Shown here piece after piece: positions 18,240 through 26,066 of a DNA stretch of 64,000 bases. The notes beneath the pieces are model-generated. The model ran no database searches, had not been told where the DNA came from, and saw only the letters and a list, made by a program, of their open reading frames with translations. The position numbers were made by a program, and so were the translations under genes. Numbering within the stretch: the stretch's first letter is position 1; each line of letters starts with the position of its first letter. This DNA comes from Streptomyces lincolnensis (GTDB lineage Bacteria > Actinomycetota > Actinomycetes > Streptomycetales > Streptomycetaceae), in NCBI RefSeq assembly GCF_021173675.1, contig NZ_JAIHON010000014.1, positions 62,001 to 126,000 of the forward strand. Reading direction: 5' to 3'.

Positions 18240-18675
18240 CCGCATCCCGCCCCTGGACGAGGAGACGGTCGAGGAGCGGATCGCGGCACGCATGGAGAGG
18301 CAGGCGATCCTCACTCAGCAGAGGCCGACGGTGGGGTTGAGCTTTGTCATCTACGAAGCCGCACTGCGTTCCCCGCAGGTGGATGACGAACAGCTGCGCC
18401 GACTGCTGGAGGCGTCCCGGATGCGGAACGTGGTCGTGCAGGTGCTGCCCTTCGAACGGGCTGTCCCCGCCGCACTCACAGGACCCATGGTGCTCCTGGA
18501 GACCCGTGATCACGAGCGATTCGCCTTCGCAGAAGGGCCGTTGGCCAGCGAGATGTATGCCGATCCGGGGGCTGTCAGCCGCGTGACGGAGCGGCTTAGC
18601 ATGATCCGCACGCAGGCTCTCGCCCCCGGCGAGTCGGCCCGATTCATCGAGCGGATGGTGGACAGTCGTGAGTGA
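18151..18675 (+). pseudogene. 5'-truncated XRE/DUF5753 (WhiJ-type) regulator
   Basis: Frame 1 from about 18151 reads REATSLWSYEVSLVPGLLQTKAYARAL, the exact beginning of a DUF5753 domain, and continues intact to the stop (IAARMERQAIL, LSFVIYEAALR, NVVVQVLPFERAV, GPMVLLETRDHERFAF, MIRTQALAPGESARFI). The ~90-residue N-terminal HTH that normally precedes it is absent. Back to the in-frame stop at 18001 there is no ATG or GTG; only a TTG at 18202 could start it, inside the domain. Upstream sequence is a different gene stump. Its stop overlaps the DUF397 start, the normal WhiJ-type arrangement. Confidence 0.8.
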
Positions 18676-18850
18676 CCAGTTGAAGTGGTTCAAGTCGAGC
18701 TACAGCGACAGCGAGGGCGGTGCGTGCGTCGAAGTCGCGTTCGCCGATCGTACCCACGTCCGTGACTCCAAGCTCGCCGCCGGTCCTGAGATCACCCTTG
18801 CCGCTCCTGCCTGGCAGGCGTTCATTTCCGCAGTTCAGCCCGGAGCTTGA
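18668..18850 (+). CDS. DUF397 small protein
   Basis: A 60-aa protein with the DUF397 signature: LKWFKSSYSDSEGGACVEVAF, then VRDSKLA and the C-terminal PAWQAFISAV. DUF397 proteins are encoded immediately after XRE/DUF5753 regulators and work with them in Streptomyces development and antibiotic control (WhiJ-type systems). Start GTG 18668 overlaps the upstream stop by 8 nt. Here the partner regulator has lost its HTH, so this may be an orphan acting with another copy elsewhere. Confidence 0.9.
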   Translation: MSDQLKWFKSSYSDSEGGACVEVAFADRTHVRDSKLAAGPEITLAAPAWQAFISAVQPGA

Positions 18851-18885
18851 GCCTCGGGCTTCGAGCTCTTCCCATGGGGTTTTTT
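18843..18885 (+). terminator. Intrinsic terminator after DUF397
   Basis: GAGCT-AGCC pairs with GGCT-AGCTC (interrupted stem), followed by the palindrome CCCATGGG and then TTTTTT at 18880-18885, a rare true T-run in this genome. It overlaps the DUF397 stop. Confidence 0.6.
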
Positions 18886-18963
18886 GGGTTTCTGGTCTGG
18901 TTGAAATCCAACCCAACCAACCAAGTCTGTACGTGAGTTGAGGCGTCGTACCTCGAACGGGTG

Positions 18964-18993
18964 ACGTTCCGTGATCGGCTTGCGTCGGAACGT
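18964..18993. repeat. Inverted repeat ACGTTCCG/CGGAACGT
   Basis: Perfect 8-bp arms with a 14-nt spacer, in the 246-nt gap before the winged-helix/zinc-ribbon gene. It may be an operator or part of a structured leader. Confidence 0.55.
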
Positions 18994-19032
18994 AATACCG
19001 CTCTAGGTTCGCGGCAAACAAGCAAATAGTTC

Positions 19033-19068
19033 GGCCCCGGTCGGTGCGCCAACACCGGCTCCGGGGCC
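19033..19068 (+). promoter_or_regulatory. Structured leader hairpin
   Basis: GGCCCCGG...CCGGGGCC (8 bp) encloses CGGTG...CACCG (5 bp) around a 6-nt loop, ending 28 nt before the GTG at 19097. I recall very similar leaders in front of related genes in other Streptomyces. Likely a post-transcriptional control or attenuation structure. Confidence 0.5.
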
Positions 19069-19096
19069 TGACCTACAGATCGAACGGACCTCGATC

Positions 19097-20110
19097 GTGG
19101 CTTACGCCCAGCCTAGCCCTGCACTGCCGTCCCCGTCCCATCCCATGGCCAAAACGGGTTACGGCAAACGCCTCACCGGTGACGAAGACCCGCACGCCGA
19201 CGCGGACTTCGCACACCTGAGCCCCCGCGACCGCGAGATCGCCGTCTTCGTCGACCACCTCGAAGAGGGCCACGCGATGGGCTACAAGGCGATCGCCGCC
19301 GTGCACCCCCGCTACGGCCAGCAGGCCGTCCGCACCTCGCTGGGCCGTATCACCCTCGCCGGCCACCTGCGCTGGATCAAGGAACACATCACCGTCGAGG
19401 ACGACTCGATGCGGTGGGTCACACGCACGTACTGGTCGCGTACCCGCAGGTCCGTCGAGTGGTGGGAGGACTTCGCGCGGGAGCGGCACGGCAAGGACGT
19501 GACCGAGGACCACATGCCGGGCTTGGCGAGGGTCGAGGACACCGAGGAAATCGAGGAAGCGGTCTCGGGCGTCGAGCAGCCCGAGGCGGAGGAGCCGGTC
19601 GAGCAGCCCAGCGACGCCTACCGGGCGCTCGCCGACCTTCGTTCGGTCGACGCTCGTATGCCGCTGTCCGACGGCGACTGCCGTTCTCTCGAAGCACTCG
19701 CTCAGGAGTGGCTGTCGCGTGGGGCGACGGCACTCGACATCACCAGGGCCCTGACCGACGGACTGCCGCCCACCGTCGACAACCCGGGCGGACTCGCCCG
19801 CAACCGACTGGAGAACAAGATGCCCCCGAAGAAGGCGAAGATCCGGCAGAAGGCTGCCCGGCGCGCTCATGTCAGCCGCGTGATCATGGCCTGTGGTCTG
19901 TGTGACGCGGACGAGCGGACAACGGAGATCGTGAGCGGCTTGTGCCGGGAGTGCATCGAGTTGATCGAGGCGGAGGGCCCGGTCTACGGGGCCGTCCCGG
20001 ACACCTTCCTCCCAGGCCCGCGTGGTAGCAGTGCTCTCCCGGGCGCCGACGAGGTCATCGACGTCACCGAACGCGTCGAGGCGCTGCGCCGCGCTGCGGG
20101 TCTGCGGTGA
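19097..20110 (+). CDS. Winged-helix (MarR-like) protein with C-terminal zinc ribbon
   Basis: A 337-aa soluble protein. Residues ~40-105 form a helix-turn-helix-like block (LSPRDREIAVFVDHLEEGHA, YKAIAAVHPRYGQQAVRTSL, GRITLAGHLRWIKEH), matching proteins usually labelled MarR-family in Streptomyces. An acidic linker (EEIEEAVSGVEQPEAEEPVEQ, ~residues 150-175) leads to a basic helical segment (PPKKAKIRQKAARRAH) and then MACGLCDADE...GLCREC, a four-cysteine zinc-ribbon pattern. Such genes occur in many copies per genome, often in variable regions (recollection). GTG 19097 was chosen because it follows the conserved leader hairpin; no good ribosome-binding site is visible. The role may be DNA binding or regulation. 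Confidence 0.65.
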   Translation: MAYAQPSPALPSPSHPMAKTGYGKRLTGDEDPHADADFAHLSPRDREIAVFVDHLEEGHAMGYKAIAAVHPRYGQQAVRTSLGRITLAGHLRWIKEHITVEDDSMRWVTRTYWSRTRRSVEWWEDFARERHGKDVTEDHMPGLARVEDTEEIEEAVSGVEQPEAEEPVEQPSDAYRALADLRSVDARMPLSDGDCRSLEALAQEWLSRGATALDITRALTDGLPPTVDNPGGLARNRLENKMPPKKAKIRQKAARRAHVSRVIMACGLCDADERTTEIVSGLCRECIELIEAEGPVYGAVPDTFLPGPRGSSALPGADEVIDVTERVEALRRAAGLR

Positions 20111-20160
20111 GCGTGCAGGAGGCGCCGGTCGGGGCATCATGGAGCCGAGGAGGCGACGCC

Positions 20161-20739
20161 ATGACCCCCAGGACCGAGCAGCAGCCCCAAATGTCTGTCG
20201 AGGAGTTCGAGGAACTCGAACGCCATGCCCCGGAGACCGTGTGGCTGGAGTTCGTCAATGGGAAGGTCGTGGTCAAGCCCATGGCGGACGGTAACCATCG
20301 CGAGATGATCGCCTGGCTGCAACGAGTGTGCATGCAGCATCGTCCTGATCTCTGGTTGCACGCCGAGAGTGGTCTGAAGACGGAGCGCTACCGGAAGGGG
20401 CGCGCTCGCGCGGACGGTGTGCTCGTTCGTGTCGGTGGTCTCAAGGGGGACGGTGAGTGGTCGGAGGCCGACAGCACCCTGATGGCCGTAGAGATCACGT
20501 CCTACGACTCCGACACCAACCGACGTGACCGAGTCGAGAAGCCCGATGGCTACGCCGCCGCAGGCATCCCCGTCTACCTCCTCATCGACCGCGACGACTG
20601 CTCGGTCGTCGTTTTCAATCAGCCCGAGGACGGCAGGTACCGCCACGAAGAGAAGCTGCCCTTCGGTGCCTCCGTCAAGTTGCCCGAGCCCGTGAACATG
20701 ACCCTCGACACCGAGCCCCTCAAGGAGTTCGTGGACTGA
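20161..20739 (+). CDS. Uma2-family (DUF820) putative restriction-type nuclease
   Basis: A 192-aa protein of the PD-(D/E)XK-like Uma2 family. It begins with the conserved MSVEEFEELERHAPETVWLEFVNGKV (the E and NGK positions are family landmarks), followed by RADGVLV (metal-binding Asp), AVEITSYDSDTNRRDRVEK (the ExT/S segment) and YAAAGIPVYLLIDRD. These proteins are abundant in Streptomyces and cyanobacteria and their substrates are unknown. ATG 20161 was chosen over the GTG at 20107 (which overlaps the previous stop) because GAGGAGG lies upstream of it. It is followed by a convergent terminator. Confidence 0.88.
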   Translation: MTPRTEQQPQMSVEEFEELERHAPETVWLEFVNGKVVVKPMADGNHREMIAWLQRVCMQHRPDLWLHAESGLKTERYRKGRARADGVLVRVGGLKGDGEWSEADSTLMAVEITSYDSDTNRRDRVEKPDGYAAAGIPVYLLIDRDDCSVVVFNQPEDGRYRHEEKLPFGASVKLPEPVNMTLDTEPLKEFVD

Positions 20740-20764
20740 ACCGCGGGCCCACGAAGCCCGCGGT
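20740..20764. terminator. Bidirectional terminator between convergent genes
   Basis: ACCGCGGGC and GCCCGCGGT are perfect 9-bp arms with a 7-nt loop, directly between the Uma2 stop and the TauE/SafE stop. Confidence 0.75.
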
Positions 20765-21480
20765 CACAGACCCCACAGCCCCTTCGTCATCGTTGTGATC
20801 CCGCCCGCCAATGCCAGGGACAGCACCAGGAGTCGGGCCCGTTCCTCCGGGAGGCGGCCCGCGAGGGCTCTGCCGATGAGGCCGCCCACGAGCATGGCGG
20901 CGATCACCGAGGTCCACTGGGGCCCGGTCAGGTGCGGGAAGCCGTTCGAGGCCACCGAGAAGGCGTTCACGATCACGCCGTAGAACATCGCGTTCGGGAC
21001 GAACTCCCGTACGGTCCAGCCCGCGTTGACCGCGTAGAGGGACACCGGGGGTCCTCCGACTCCCGCCGCCGCGTTCATGAACCCGCCCGCCGCGCCGGCC
21101 GCGACCGCGCCCCGGCGGCCGCGCAGGGCGGGGATGCGGGCGCCGCGCATGACCAGCACCACGGCCGCCGTCACCAGGCCGCCCATGACCAGCAGCAGGA
21201 CGGGCTCGGGGAGTCGGCGGGTCAGCCAGGTGCCGGCCGGGACCGTGCAGGCCGCGGCCACGCAGAGCGGGATCATCGCGGTGAGGCGGATCTGGCGCCA
21301 GCCCGTGCTCAGGCCCACCGCGCAGATCGCGCCGGAGGCGCAGTTGGCGAGCGTCACGCCGTCCGCGGGGCCCAGGAGCAGGACGAGCGCGGGGACGGCG
21401 ACCAGGGCGAAGCCCATGCCGGTCAGCCACTGGACGGAGGAGCCGAGCAGCACGATCGCCGGCAGGAGCGCATAGGTCAT
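20764..21480 (-). CDS. TauE/SafE-family membrane permease
   Basis: A 238-aa inner-membrane protein with about seven hydrophobic helices and the two family repeats: LLGSSVQWLTGMGFALVAVPAL in the N-terminal half and GAAGGFMNAAAGVGGPPVSLY in the C-terminal half. TauE/SafE proteins export sulfite, sulfoacetate or other small organic anions. ATG 21480 gives the standard N-terminus MTYALLPAIVLLG; a longer frame extends upstream but has no homology. No sulfur-metabolism neighbours, so the substrate is undetermined. Confidence 0.88.
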   Translation of the reverse strand: MTYALLPAIVLLGSSVQWLTGMGFALVAVPALVLLLGPADGVTLANCASGAICAVGLSTGWRQIRLTAMIPLCVAAACTVPAGTWLTRRLPEPVLLLVMGGLVTAAVVLVMRGARIPALRGRRGAVAAGAAGGFMNAAAGVGGPPVSLYAVNAGWTVREFVPNAMFYGVIVNAFSVASNGFPHLTGPQWTSVIAAMLVGGLIGRALAGRLPEERARLLVLSLALAGGITTMTKGLWGL

Positions 21481-21552
21481 GGCCCAAGGTGTAGCGCACT
21501 CCACCCCCGGTCCGGGAGGGCGCTCCCTCGTGGCCGGCCCCCGGACACGGAA

Positions 21553-21576
21553 TCGTTGATCTCGCCAGGTCAACGA
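21553..21576. promoter_or_regulatory. Inverted repeat before a small membrane protein gene
   Basis: TCGTTGA and TCAACGA, perfect 7-bp arms with a 10-nt spacer, ending 21 nt before ATG 21598. Candidate operator or leader structure. Confidence 0.4.
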
Positions 21577-21597
21577 CCCCGTACCGAAGGAAACGTC

Positions 21598-21786
21598 ATG
21601 AAGTTGCTGCTCTCCTCCAAGCCCGTGCTGTGGTTCCTCTTCCTGTTCAACCTCGTCGTGGCGGCGGCCGCCCTCTTCGCAGTGGACGGCGCGCAGGGCG
21701 TCATGACGGCCGTCGGCATGGGCGTCGTGTCGCTGGGGGCCGGGGTGAGCCTGCTGCGGGGGCGGCGGACGGTCTCCGCGCGCTGA
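21598..21786 (+). CDS. Small two-helix membrane protein
   Basis: A 62-aa hydrophobic protein with two predicted transmembrane helices (VLWFLFLFNLVVAAAALFAV and VMTAVGMGVVSLGAGVSLL) and a basic tail RGRRTVSAR. The start has GAAGGAAA at good spacing. I do not recognise a function; it stands alone between inverted repeats on both sides. Confidence 0.65.
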   Translation: MKLLLSSKPVLWFLFLFNLVVAAAALFAVDGAQGVMTAVGMGVVSLGAGVSLLRGRRTVSAR

Positions 21787-21802
21787 GTGATCCAAGGATC
21801 AC
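21787..21802 (+). terminator. Short hairpin after the two-helix protein
   Basis: GTGATCC-aa-GGATCAC starts at the base after the stop codon (perfect 7-bp arms). The tiny loop makes it either a weak terminator or a protein site. Confidence 0.35.
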
Positions 21803-21877
21803 GGAACGTCAATTGGTCGTGAGTTGTCCGGGCCCTGTACGTCGGCTGCACGGGCCCTAACCGGCGGAACGCGAATC

Positions 21878-21890
21878 TGGAGTCACTCCA
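21878..21890. promoter_or_regulatory. Palindrome TGGAGTCACTCCA
   Basis: A perfect 13-bp palindrome with a single central base, 58 nt upstream of the SnoaL-like secreted protein start; operator-sized. Confidence 0.4.
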
Positions 21891-21948
21891 CACCGCACAG
21901 AACGCGGAGGGAGAGCCACCAGCCGAACCGCAAGCACTGGAGACAGCG

Positions 21949-22458
21949 ATGACCCGTCGTTCCATAACCAAGCGCGCAGCCGTCGTCACCGCCGCCACCC
22001 TGGTCGCCGCCGGCGCCGTCACCGCCGGTGTGAGCATGGCCGGTCCGGAGCACGCGCCCAAGGGCAAGAAGGCGACCCAGGCACAGATCGCCTCGCTCTT
22101 CGACACCTGGAACGCGGCGCTGCAGACCGGTGACTCGGACAAGGTCGCGGACCTGTACGCGAAGAACGCGGTCCTGCTGCCCACCGTCTCCAACCAGGTC
22201 CGCACGGACAGAGCCGAGATCGTCGACTACTTCGACCACTTCCTGGCGAACAAGCCGGTCGGTACGAAGGTCAAGACGATCGTCAACGTCCTCGACAGCA
22301 ACTCGGCGATCGACACCGGGGTGTACAAGTTCACGCTCACCGACAAGAAGACCGGTGAGAAGCGCGACGTCGAGGCCCGCTACACCTACACGTACGAGAA
22401 GATCGGCGGCAAGTGGCTGATCGTCAACCACCACTCCTCGGCGATGCCGGAGAAGTGA
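21949..22458 (+). CDS. Exported SnoaL/CaMKII-association-domain protein
   Basis: A 169-aa protein with an N-terminal export signal (RRSITKRAAVVTAATLVAAGAVTAGVSMA) and a ~125-residue NTF2-like cone domain: QIASLFDTWNAALQTGDSDKVADLYAKNAVLLPT, EIVDYFDHFL and a C-terminal strand pair YTYTYEKIGGKWLIVNHHSS. The domain matches the CaMKII-association/SgcJ-EcaC group, usually ligand-binding or oligomerising rather than catalytic. It ends at a strong hairpin facing a convergent histidine kinase gene. Confidence 0.85.
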   Translation: MTRRSITKRAAVVTAATLVAAGAVTAGVSMAGPEHAPKGKKATQAQIASLFDTWNAALQTGDSDKVADLYAKNAVLLPTVSNQVRTDRAEIVDYFDHFLANKPVGTKVKTIVNVLDSNSAIDTGVYKFTLTDKKTGEKRDVEARYTYTYEKIGGKWLIVNHHSSAMPEK

Positions 22459-22494
22459 GCCCGGCCCCCCGGGGCCACCGGACCGGGGCTGGGC
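22459..22494. terminator. Terminator between convergent genes
   Basis: GCCCGGCCCC pairs with GGGGCTGGGC (10 bp including one G-U), loop 16 nt, starting at the stop of the SnoaL-like gene and facing the kinase gene. Confidence 0.55.
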
Positions 22495-22509
22495 CCACTC
22501 CCCCCAGGC

Positions 22510-23862
22510 TCAGCCCCCACCTCGCGGCGCGGCCCGCAGGCGGATCTCCACACAGAGCCCGCCTCCGGGAGCGTCCCGCAGCGTCACGGCTCCGCCGTCG
22601 TCGGTCACCAACTGCTTGACGACGGCGAGCCCGAGGCCCGAACCGGCGCGGCCGGTCAGGCCCTGACCACGCCAGAAGCGGTCGAAGGCGCGGGACTTCT
22701 CGGCATCCGACATGCCGGGGCCCTCGTCGAGCACCGACAGCACCACCTCGTCGCCCCGCCCCTGAGCCCGAACGGTGATCGTGCCGCCGTCCGGTGAGAC
22801 CTCCAGGGCGTTCGAGAGCACGTTGTCCAGCACCTGGTCCAAGGCACCGGGCGAGGACATCACCAGCAGCCGGCCGTCGATACTCCCCATGGGCGCGACG
22901 GTGACTCCGCGCTCGTCGGCGGCCGGCCTCCACACCGCAAGGCGCTCGTCCACGATGTCCCCGAGGGACAGCGGTTCCGGCGCCGTCACCTTCGCCTCGG
23001 CCCTGGCCAGCACCAGCAGGCCGTTGACGAGCCGGCTCATCCGGACCACCTCGGCCGTCGCCTGCTCCACGTCCTCGCGTACGAACTCGTCGTCCACGCC
23101 GTCCGCGATGTTGTCCAGGGACAGCCGCAACGCCGTGAGAGGGGTACGGAGTTGGTGCGAGGCGTCCGCCACGAAGATCCGCTGCGAGGCGACCAGCGTG
23201 TCCAGCCGTTCCGCGCCCTGGTTCAGGGTGCGGGCCAGGGTCTGCGTCTCCGGCGGACCCGTGACCGGGGAGCGCGCGGTCAGGTCGCCGTCGCTGAACT
23301 TGCTCGCCATGTCGTTGAGCTCGCGCAGGGGCGCGGTGATACGGCGGGCGGCGAACCCGCCGATCACGGCGGCCGCGGCCAGCACGAGCGCGGCGAGGCC
23401 GGCGCGGAAGCCCCAGATCTGCCAGAGCCTGGAGGTCATCTCCGAGGTCGGGTACGCGATGCGTACGGCGGCGCCGTGGTCCGCGGGGACGGTGACCACC
23501 AGGTGATCGCCCCAGATGAAGTCGGAACCCCAGTCGTGCGTGGGCGTGTCGTCCCGCACGGTCCGGGTGAGGTCCGCGTCCCGCTCGGGCCGCGGCAGGT
23601 CCGGCTTGCAGGCGGGGGTGGGCGTCACCTGGACCGTGCCGTGCGTCTCCTCGCGGTACGCCGTGGCCATCTTCGCCAGGGCCTCGCAGGAGGCGGTGTC
23701 GTCGCCGTTCAGCAGCAGCGCCATGGTCTGGGCCTCGCGCTTCACGGACTGGAGGGTGTCGCCCCGCAGTTGATCGGTGAGCGTGAACGCCACCGGCACC
23801 GTGAACAGGAAGATCGCCACCGCGACGAGCAGGATGTAGCTGCGGATGAGCTGGCGGTTCAT
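22510..23862 (-). CDS. Two-component sensor histidine kinase
   Basis: A 450-aa membrane sensor. TM1 is residues ~9-30, an extracytoplasmic region with two cysteines (Cys59, Cys85) covers ~31-150, and TM2 is ~154-172. HAMP follows (RRITAPLRELNDMASKFSDGDL), then the HisKA box VADASHQLRTPLTALR with phospho-acceptor His236, and the ATPase lobe with N-box (LDNVLSNALEVSP), G1 (VLDEGPGMS) and G2 (GSGLGLAVVK). It overlaps the upstream response regulator gene by ATGA, so the pair is one operon in regulator-kinase order. The signal is unknown; the disulfide-capable outer domain suggests an envelope cue. Confidence 0.95.
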   Translation of the reverse strand: MNRQLIRSYILLVAVAIFLFTVPVAFTLTDQLRGDTLQSVKREAQTMALLLNGDDTASCEALAKMATAYREETHGTVQVTPTPACKPDLPRPERDADLTRTVRDDTPTHDWGSDFIWGDHLVVTVPADHGAAVRIAYPTSEMTSRLWQIWGFRAGLAALVLAAAAVIGGFAARRITAPLRELNDMASKFSDGDLTARSPVTGPPETQTLARTLNQGAERLDTLVASQRIFVADASHQLRTPLTALRLSLDNIADGVDDEFVREDVEQATAEVVRMSRLVNGLLVLARAEAKVTAPEPLSLGDIVDERLAVWRPAADERGVTVAPMGSIDGRLLVMSSPGALDQVLDNVLSNALEVSPDGGTITVRAQGRGDEVVLSVLDEGPGMSDAEKSRAFDRFWRGQGLTGRAGSGLGLAVVKQLVTDDGGAVTLRDAPGGGLCVEIRLRAAPRGGG

Positions 23863-24590
23863 GAAACGCCTCGGTCGCCTTCGCCGCCCTCGTCCTGGAC
23901 GATCTCCAGGCGGAAGCCGACCCCGCGGACCGCCTCGATCGTGATCGCGCCCTTCAGCTTCCGCCGCAGCGCCGCCACATGCACGTCCAGCGTCTTCGTC
24001 GGCCCGAACCAGTTCGCGTCCCAGACCGCCTCCATGATCTGCTCGCGCGACATCAGCGCGCCCGGCTCCTCGGTGAGGAAGGCCAGCAGGTCGTACTCCT
24101 TGGGCGCGAGGGCGACCTCCTCGCCGTCCAGGCGGACCCGGGCGGCCTTGCGGTCGACGGTCAGCCGGGAGCCGTAGCGGTCGGGGGCGGGCGGCGCGGG
24201 CGCGGCACCGTTCGCGGAAGCGGTCGCCTCCGTACGGGGCTGCGCGCGTCGCATCACCGCTCGTATCCGCGCGATGACCTCGCGCACCCCGAACGGCTTG
24301 GAGACGTAGTCGTCGGCGCCGAGCTCAAGACCCACCACCCGGTCCGTCTCGTCGCTGCGCGCGCTGATCACGATGATCGGCACGTCACCGCGCTCGCGCA
24401 GCGCCTTGCAGACGTCCAGCCCGTCGGTGTCGGGCAGCCCGAGATCGAGGAGTACGACGTCGTAGGGCTCCGGGTGGGCCAGCGCGGCGGCGCCCGTGGA
24501 GACCCAGTCGACCTCGAAGCCGTAGCGGATCAGGCCGCGCCGCAGCGACTGGGCGACCGGCTCATCGTCTTCCACGAGTAGAACGTGCAC
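23859..24590 (-). CDS. OmpR/PhoB-family response regulator
   Basis: A 243-aa regulator. The receiver domain has acidic residues VEDDE near the N-terminus, phospho-acceptor Asp49 in VVLLDLGLPDTDG, the switch ISARSDE and KPFG lysine. An Ala/Pro linker then leads to a winged-helix DNA-binding domain (RLDGEEVALAPKEYDLLAFL, ISREQ-type SREQIMEAVWD, TKTLDVHVAALRRKL, VRGVGFRLE). Its start GTG 24590 lacks a ribosome-binding site, so the message may be leaderless. It is divergent from lysC with a ~200-nt shared upstream region and coupled to the kinase gene by ATGA. Confidence 0.95.
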   Translation of the reverse strand: MHVLLVEDDEPVAQSLRRGLIRYGFEVDWVSTGAAALAHPEPYDVVLLDLGLPDTDGLDVCKALRERGDVPIIVISARSDETDRVVGLELGADDYVSKPFGVREVIARIRAVMRRAQPRTEATASANGAAPAPPAPDRYGSRLTVDRKAARVRLDGEEVALAPKEYDLLAFLTEEPGALMSREQIMEAVWDANWFGPTKTLDVHVAALRRKLKGAITIEAVRGVGFRLEIVQDEGGEGDRGVS

Positions 24591-24788
24591 AGCCGCACAC
24601 TAGTGCTTGAAACTTAATTCACAGACTCCTCCTGTGACCCGCGGCACTTTCCGAGTGTCGGTGGTGTGGCCAGGGCATGTGCAGTCCGAGAGCGGGTGGC
24701 CGGACGTCTCACCATGCGGGAACGCGGAGGCGGATTTCGGCTGCTCGTTAGACTGAGCCGACACACACGGACTGAGCGAGGAGCGCAC

Positions 24789-26066
24789 GTGGGCCTTGTC
24801 GTGCAGAAGTACGGAGGCTCCTCCGTAGCCGATGCCGAGGGCATCAAGCGCGTCGCCAAGCGGATCGTGGAAGCGAAGAAGAACGGCCACCAGGTGGTCG
24901 TCGTCGTTTCCGCGATGGGCGACACGACGGACGAGCTGATCGATCTCGCCGAGCAGGTATCGCCGATGCCTGCCGGGCGTGAGTTCGACATGCTGCTGAC
25001 CGCCGGAGAGCGTATCTCCATGGCACTGCTGGCCATGGCGATCAAAAACCTGGGCCACGAGGCCCAGAGCTTCACCGGCAGCCAGGCAGGCGTCATCACC
25101 GACTCGGTCCACAACAAAGCCAGGATCATCGACGTCACCCCGGGCCGGATCCGGACCGCGCTGGACGAGGGCAACATCGCCATCGTCGCCGGCTTCCAGG
25201 GCGTCAGCCAGGACAAGAAGGACATCACCACGCTCGGGCGCGGTGGCTCCGACACCACGGCGGTGGCCCTCGCGGCCGCCCTCGACGCCGAGGTCTGCGA
25301 GATCTACACCGACGTCGACGGTGTGTTCACCGCCGACCCGCGGGTGGTCAAGAAGGCGAAGAAGATCGACTGGATCTCCTTCGAGGACATGCTGGAGCTC
25401 GCCGCCTCCGGTTCGAAGGTGCTGCTCCACCGGTGCGTGGAGTACGCCCGCCGCTACAACATCCCGATCCACGTGCGCTCCTCCTTCAGTGGGCTGAGGG
25501 GCACATGGGTCAGCAGTGAGCCGATCGAGCAAGGGGACCAGAAGGTGGAGCAGGCCATCATCTCCGGTGTCGCGCACGACACCTCCGAGGCCAAGATCAC
25601 GGTCGTCGGCGTGCCGGACAAGCCGGGCGAGGCCGCCACGATCTTCCGCACGATCTCCGACGCCGAGATCAACATCGACATGATCGTGCAGAACGTGTCC
25701 GCCGCCTCCACGGGCCTGACGGACATCTCCTTCACGCTGCCGAAGACCGAGGGCCGCAAGGCCATCGACGCCCTGGAGAAGAACAAGGCCGGCATCGGCT
25801 TCGACTCCCTGCGCTACGACGACCAGATCGGCAAGATCTCCCTCGTCGGCGCCGGGATGAAGACCAACCCCGGCGTCACCGCCTCCTTCTTCGAGGCACT
25901 GTCCGACGCGGGCGTGAACATCGAGCTGATCTCGACCTCCGAGATCCGCATCTCGGTCGTCACGCGTGCCGACGACGTGGCCGAGGCCGTGCGCGCCGTG
26001 CACAGCGCCTTCGGGCTCGACTCCGACAGCGACGAGGCCGTCGTCTACGGGGGCACCGGCCGCTGA
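24789..26066 (+). CDS. lysC: Aspartate kinase (alpha subunit frame)
   Basis: A 425-aa aspartokinase phosphorylating aspartate, the entry to lysine, diaminopimelate, threonine and methionine synthesis. It shows the KYGGSS motif (residues 7-12), VVVVSAMGDTTDEL, TAGERISMALLAMAI, TTLGRGGSDTTAVALAAAL and two C-terminal ACT domains (ITVVGVPDKPGEAATIF; ISLVGAGMKTNPGVTASFFEAL) for feedback by lysine/threonine. Start GTG 24789 has GAGGAG six bases upstream. It overlaps asd by one base (TGATG). As in Corynebacterium, an internal start for a beta subunit is likely (see 25531-25547). Confidence 0.96.
   Translation: MGLVVQKYGGSSVADAEGIKRVAKRIVEAKKNGHQVVVVVSAMGDTTDELIDLAEQVSPMPAGREFDMLLTAGERISMALLAMAIKNLGHEAQSFTGSQAGVITDSVHNKARIIDVTPGRIRTALDEGNIAIVAGFQGVSQDKKDITTLGRGGSDTTAVALAAALDAEVCEIYTDVDGVFTADPRVVKKAKKIDWISFEDMLELAASGSKVLLHRCVEYARRYNIPIHVRSSFSGLRGTWVSSEPIEQGDQKVEQAIISGVAHDTSEAKITVVGVPDKPGEAATIFRTISDAEINIDMIVQNVSAASTGLTDISFTLPKTEGRKAIDALEKNKAGIGFDSLRYDDQIGKISLVGAGMKTNPGVTASFFEALSDAGVNIELISTSEIRISVVTRADDVAEAVRAVHSAFGLDSDSDEAVVYGGTGR
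25531..25547 (+). promoter_or_regulatory. Internal ribosome-binding site and start for the aspartokinase beta subunit
   Basis: AAGGGG (25531-25536) is followed after 8 nt by an in-frame GTG at 25545. The product would be VEQAIISGVAHDTSEAKITV... to 26066, 173 aa consisting of the ACT domains only. This is the position and sequence context of the known beta-subunit start in the Corynebacterium glutamicum lysC gene. Confidence 0.65.

Noticed and set aside
24591..24788. Lysine riboswitch before lysC
   Set aside because: No conserved L-box elements; GAGGAG-GTG follows a short ordinary leader.
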